From the NCBI RefSeq assembly GCF_007556775.1, contig NZ_CP041742.1, positions 1,440,001 to 1,504,000 on the forward strand: DNA of 64,000 bases, given 5' to 3'. Made by a program: the position numbers and the translations under genes. The notes under the pieces were generated by a model that saw only the letters and a program-made list of their open reading frames with translations, made no database searches and was not told where the DNA came from. Positions 59,357-64,000 of the stretch are shown piece by piece (position 1 is the first letter of the stretch; each line of letters starts with the position of its first letter). This DNA is from Lysobacter lycopersici. Its GTDB lineage: Bacteria > Pseudomonadota > Gammaproteobacteria > Xanthomonadales > Xanthomonadaceae.

Positions 59357-60934
59357 ATGCACAAGATGTACAAGGCGGGTTCGGTGCGGTCGCGCCGTAC
59401 CCTGGTGGCGACGCTCGCGATCGCAGGCATGGGTATCGCCGGGCTGGCGCTGGCGTTTTCCGGCGGCGACCTGTTGCGCGACATCGGCGAACGACTGGCG
59501 CAGGACGCACAACGCGTCGTCGCCTTCTTCGGCGGACGCACCTCCTCTCCGGCGGCGAAGGCTCCGTCGACGGTGCAGGCGTTGTCGGTCGCGGCGCGCA
59601 CGGGTTCGGCGATCGCCAACCCGGATCCGATGACCACCCGCAATGCCAGCGGCTGGCTGCGGACCTTCACCCGCAGCGGCAGCATCGACCAGGACAACAC
59701 GTTCTTCCAGCCGATCGGAACCAACGGCCGTTCCTGCGCCAGTTGCCACCTGCAGTCCGCGGCTTGGTCGATGACGCCCGGCGAGATCCGCGCGCGCTTC
59801 GCCACCACGGGCGGCACCGATCCGCTGTTCCGCACCAACGACGGTGCGAACGCACCGAACCTGGACGTGTCCACCGTCGCCGCCCGCCGCATCGCCTACA
59901 GCATGCTCCTCGATCGCGGCGTGATCCGCGTGGGCATCGGCATCCCCGCCAACGCCGAGTTCACCCTCGCCGACGTCGACGATCCCTACCACTACGCCAG
60001 CGCCGCGGAGTTGTCGCTGTTCCGGCGCCCGCTGCCTTCGACCAACCTCGCGTTCCTGACCGGCATCATGTGGGACGGCCGCGAAACGCAGACGCCGTTC
60101 CTGCCGCCGATGCATGCCGGCCAGGACAGCGACGCGCTGAACGTGGCGCTGGTCAAGCAGGCGTCCGACGCGACCATCGGCCATGCACAGGGCATCGACC
60201 CGACGCCCGAACAGCTCGCCGACATCGTCGCCTTCGAATCGGGGCTCACCACCGCGCAGATCCGCGACGATGTCGCCGGCATGCTCAACGAGGGCGATGC
60301 GATCGGCGGACCGCGCATCCTCGCCAACCAGCGCTTCTACGTCGGCATCAACGACACGCTTGGCGCGGATCCGACCGGCGCACTGTTCGACCAGGAATCG
60401 ATGGGCCTGTTCGGCGCCTGGGCGAATGCAAGCGACAACGGCAACCCGGCGAAGGCGGCTGCACGCGCCGCGATCGCGCGCGGCGAAGCGCTGTTCAACC
60501 AGAAGCCGCTCACGATCACCGACGTCGCCGGGCTCAACGACGCGCTGGGCTTGCCGAGCATCCCGGGAACCTGCAGTTCCTGCCACAACGATCCCAACGT
60601 GGGCAACCACACGGTGGGCCTGCCCCTCAACATCGGCATCGCCGATGCCTCGCGACGCACACCGGACATGCCGCTGTACACGCTGCGCAACAACACCACC
60701 GGCGAGACCGTGCAGACCACCGACCCCGGCCTGGCGCTGATCACCGGCAAGTGGAAGGACATCGGCAAGTTCAAGGGCCCGGTGCTGCGCGGGCTCGCCG
60801 CGCGCCCGCCGTATTTCCACAACGGTTCGGCGACGACGCTGGACGACGTCGTCGATTTCTACGACACGCGCTTCTCTATGAATCTCAGCGCGCAGGAAAA
60901 ACAGGACCTGGTCGCGTTCCTGAAAGCGCTTTGA
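59357..60934 (+). CDS. Di-heme cytochrome c peroxidase-like protein
   Basis: This 525-residue protein has an N-terminal membrane helix (VATLAIAGMGIAGLALAF) and two haem sites, CASCH (Cys127) and CSSCH (Cys406). The C-terminal half (GEALFNQKPLTITDV, PGTCSSCHNDPNVGNHT, GPVLRGLAARPPYFHNGSATTLDDVVDFYDTRF) matches the CcpA/MauG haem-domain layout. The N-terminal half is longer than in ordinary CcpA. It may be an electron-transfer or oxidase enzyme in the envelope. ATG at 59357 with GGGGG five bases upstream is preferred over ATG at 59345. Confidence 0.85.
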   Translation: MHKMYKAGSVRSRRTLVATLAIAGMGIAGLALAFSGGDLLRDIGERLAQDAQRVVAFFGGRTSSPAAKAPSTVQALSVAARTGSAIANPDPMTTRNASGWLRTFTRSGSIDQDNTFFQPIGTNGRSCASCHLQSAAWSMTPGEIRARFATTGGTDPLFRTNDGANAPNLDVSTVAARRIAYSMLLDRGVIRVGIGIPANAEFTLADVDDPYHYASAAELSLFRRPLPSTNLAFLTGIMWDGRETQTPFLPPMHAGQDSDALNVALVKQASDATIGHAQGIDPTPEQLADIVAFESGLTTAQIRDDVAGMLNEGDAIGGPRILANQRFYVGINDTLGADPTGALFDQESMGLFGAWANASDNGNPAKAAARAAIARGEALFNQKPLTITDVAGLNDALGLPSIPGTCSSCHNDPNVGNHTVGLPLNIGIADASRRTPDMPLYTLRNNTTGETVQTTDPGLALITGKWKDIGKFKGPVLRGLAARPPYFHNGSATTLDDVVDFYDTRFSMNLSAQEKQDLVAFLKAL

Positions 60935-60998
60935 TCGCCACGTTCACGGGAAGCCCGGCAAGGACGCTGGGCTTCCCACCACCGTTGTCATCAATGCA

Positions 60999-61283
60999 TC
61001 AGCGCGACGCGAGCCGCATCCGTGTTCCGTTGTCGAGGCGCACCTCGCGCCCGGACAGCAATGCCTTGGCCCGTTCCTTGCCGAGCGCCTGGACCAGGCG
61101 GTGTTCCGCACGGGCGTACGAAGTCATGTACTCCATGTGCGGGGTGCGCGCGCCGGTCAGCATCTGGATCTCGCTGGTGCTCAATCCGGTGGCTGCCGCG
61201 AGGGTTTCGAGTTGCGTGGCGCGCTCGCCGGCCCATGCGGACCCGCAGACCAGCAGCGCACCAATTGCAAGCAAGCGTTTCAT
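60999..61283 (-). CDS. Small secreted protein, unknown function
   Basis: This 94-residue protein has a signal peptide (LLAIGALLVCGSAWAG, cleavage near residue 19) and a short helical mature domain rich in Ala, Arg and Leu (TQLETLAAATGLSTSEIQMLTGARTPH, LVQALGKERAKALLSGREV). I do not recognise a family. AAGGA lies 8 bases before the ATG. Convergent with the cytochrome gene; its role may relate to the envelope cluster, but nothing proves this. Confidence 0.65.
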   Translation of the reverse strand: MKRLLAIGALLVCGSAWAGERATQLETLAAATGLSTSEIQMLTGARTPHMEYMTSYARAEHRLVQALGKERAKALLSGREVRLDNGTRMRLASR

Positions 61284-61418
61284 GGGGGATTCCTTCGCTT
61301 CACAAGCGCGCAGGCTGCGCGCAGGTACAGAATCTCCCCGGATCCGGCCGATGCCACAGGCCGCAAGTCATGTTTGCGCGAAGCCGCCGCGTCGCGCGCA
61401 TCCCGATGCCAAGAAAAG

Positions 61419-61445
61419 AAAAGCCCCGCAGCTAGCGGGGCTTTT
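61419..61445. terminator. Bidirectional intrinsic terminator
   Basis: AAAAGCCCCGC, a five-base AGCTA loop, and GCGGGGCTTTT form a perfect 11-bp stem with T-runs on both sides. It lies downstream of groEL and its structured element, and can stop minus-strand groEL transcripts. Confidence 0.92.
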
Positions 61446-61468
61446 CGTGTCACGGATGGATCGCGGCG

Positions 61469-63240
<1,772 letters not shown>

Positions 63241-63285
63241 TCAAAAGAATTCGTCGGAAAGAAATTCGGGAAACGGTTCGCGCGC

Positions 63286-63570
63286 TCAGAGCGTCGCGAA
63301 GATGTCGTCTTCCTTCACCACCAGGTATTCGGTGCCGTCGAGCTTGACCTCGGTGCCGCTGTACTTGCCGAACAGCACCTTGTCGCCGACCTTGACCTGC
63401 GGCGCGCGCAACTGGCCGTTGTCGAGTACCTTGCCGGCGCCGACGGCGACGACTTCGCCCTTGATCGGCTTCTCGGTGGCGCTGTCGGGGATCACGATCC
63501 CGCCGGCGGACAGCTTCTCTTCTTCCATGCGCTTGATGACCACGCGGTCGTACAGCGGCTTGATGTTCAT
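63286..63570 (-). CDS. groS: Co-chaperonin GroES
   Basis: GroES caps the GroEL chamber. The 94-residue protein begins [18 protein letters not shown] and has the mobile loop region [26 protein letters not shown] and [28 protein letters not shown] at 63570. First gene of the groESL operon, with the sigma32-type promoter about 120 bases upstream. Confidence 0.99.
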   Translation of the reverse strand: MNIKPLYDRVVIKRMEEEKLSAGGIVIPDSATEKPIKGEVVAVGAGKVLDNGQLRAPQVKVGDKVLFGKYSGTEVKLDGTEYLVVKEDDIFATL

Positions 63571-63686
63571 CGACAGCCCTCGCAAGTGCTTGATTGGTTG
63601 GGGAAAAGACCGCGATTTTAGCAGTCGCGACGTGCGCCTGCCAGCATCGGCGGCAAAACAAACCCGGCGAGCCGGGACGCGAGGGA

Positions 63687-63714
63687 AGTTGGGGGCCGTG
63701 GCGGGGCTTTCAAG
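63687..63714 (-). promoter_or_regulatory. Sigma32-type heat-shock promoter for groESL
   Basis: On the minus strand CTTGAAAG (63714 to 63707) and CCCCAACTT (63695 to 63687) are separated by 14 bases between CTTGAA and CCCCA. This fits the sigma32 consensus CTTGAA-N13-15-CCCCAT. No CIRCE inverted repeat is seen in the leader, so HrcA control is not evident. Confidence 0.75.
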
Positions 63715-63741
63715 GGGGCCGGCAACCCGAACCGCTACCCT

Positions 63742-64000
63742 ATGCCGGTGAGCGCCCTTCTCTGTTTCTGCACCTGCCCAGATCCCGCCACGGCCGAACG
63801 CCTGGCCGAGGCACTGGTGGGCGAACGGCTGGCGGCCTGCGCGAACATCGTTCCCGGCCTGCGTTCGATCTATCGCTGGCAGGGGACGGTCGAACGCGCG
63901 GACGAGGTGTTGCTGCTGGTGAAGACCCAGGCCCGCCTGCTGCAACGACTGCAGGAGCGCCTGCTGGAACTGCATCCCTACGAACTGCCCGGGCTGGTCG
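63742..64000 (+). CDS. cutA: CutA divalent-cation tolerance protein, N-terminal part
   Basis: 86 codons are present before the window ends. The frame reads [69 protein letters not shown], the CutA fold with the conserved IYRWQG and ADEVLL..KT stretches. The family forms trimers and has been linked to copper tolerance. ATG at 63742 gives [13 protein letters not shown] at 63748 (MSALLCFC) is an equally good start. It diverges from groESL, an arrangement common in gammaproteobacteria. Confidence 0.93.
   Translation, partial: MPVSALLCFCTCPDPATAERLAEALVGERLAACANIVPGLRSIYRWQGTVERADEVLLLVKTQARLLQRLQERLLELHPYELPGLV

Overview
The window is GC-rich chromosomal DNA from a gammaproteobacterium of the Xanthomonadaceae/Lysobacteraceae type (Lysobacter, Luteimonas or a near relative). 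Evidence for this is an alpha-lytic-type secreted protease, a pyrophosphate-dependent phosphofructokinase next to a membrane H+-pyrophosphatase, large TonB receptors, the protein-isoaspartate methyltransferase/tolC/waaA order, and REP palindromes of the GTGGGAGCGGC...GCCGCGAC kind. There is no rRNA, tRNA, CRISPR, prophage or insertion sequence that I can see. Genes are tightly packed on both strands, with many 4-base ATGA/GTGA overlaps.

Layout. 0-5.6 kb: end of a DUF192 gene, a SirB1-like protein, rubredoxin, thiE-hemL-HAD hydrolase-transsulfuration enzyme, glyoxalase. 5.6-11 kb: HSDL2-type dehydrogenase with a kinase-like protein, a DedA-PAP2-LssY fusion, mpl. 11-20 kb: alpha-lytic-like protease, adk, then three pyrophosphate enzymes (pfp, hppA, ppa) with an ECF sigma operon between hppA and ppa. 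20-31 kb: two TonB receptors with an AraC regulator, a CadC-like membrane regulator carrying a beta-propeller, and an Asp/Asn beta-hydroxylase-like protein. 31-40 kb: ion-channel-like protein, thiC under a TPP riboswitch, and a 2-oxoacid:ferredoxin oxidoreductase locus (korA, korB and an iron-sulfur flavoprotein) interrupted by a small secreted LprI-like gene. 40-47.5 kb: TetR, isoaspartate methyltransferase, tolC, and lipopolysaccharide genes (waaA, lpxL-like acyltransferase, O-antigen ligase, glycosyltransferase). 47.5-57 kb: zinc ribbon, pirin, YceI, RutE-like reductase, ELM1-like protein, glnE, two flavoenzymes. 57-61 kb: TlpA thioredoxin, beta-barrel, DUF2946 and a di-heme cytochrome, probably linked to metal or redox work in the envelope. 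61-64 kb: groEL-groES under a sigma32-type promoter, and the start of cutA.

The most unusual signal is a family of three roughly 125-145-base imperfect hairpins (1078-1222, 47403-47539, 61469-61594). Each sits at the 3' end of a minus-strand gene (rubredoxin, CHCC zinc ribbon, groEL) in the same orientation. They share a conserved core whose stems covary. Each outer stem has a different sequence that matches the end of its own gene, and in two copies it includes the stop codon. They look like structured 3'-UTR elements or the footprint of an element that targets gene ends. I cannot tell from memory whether this family has been named.
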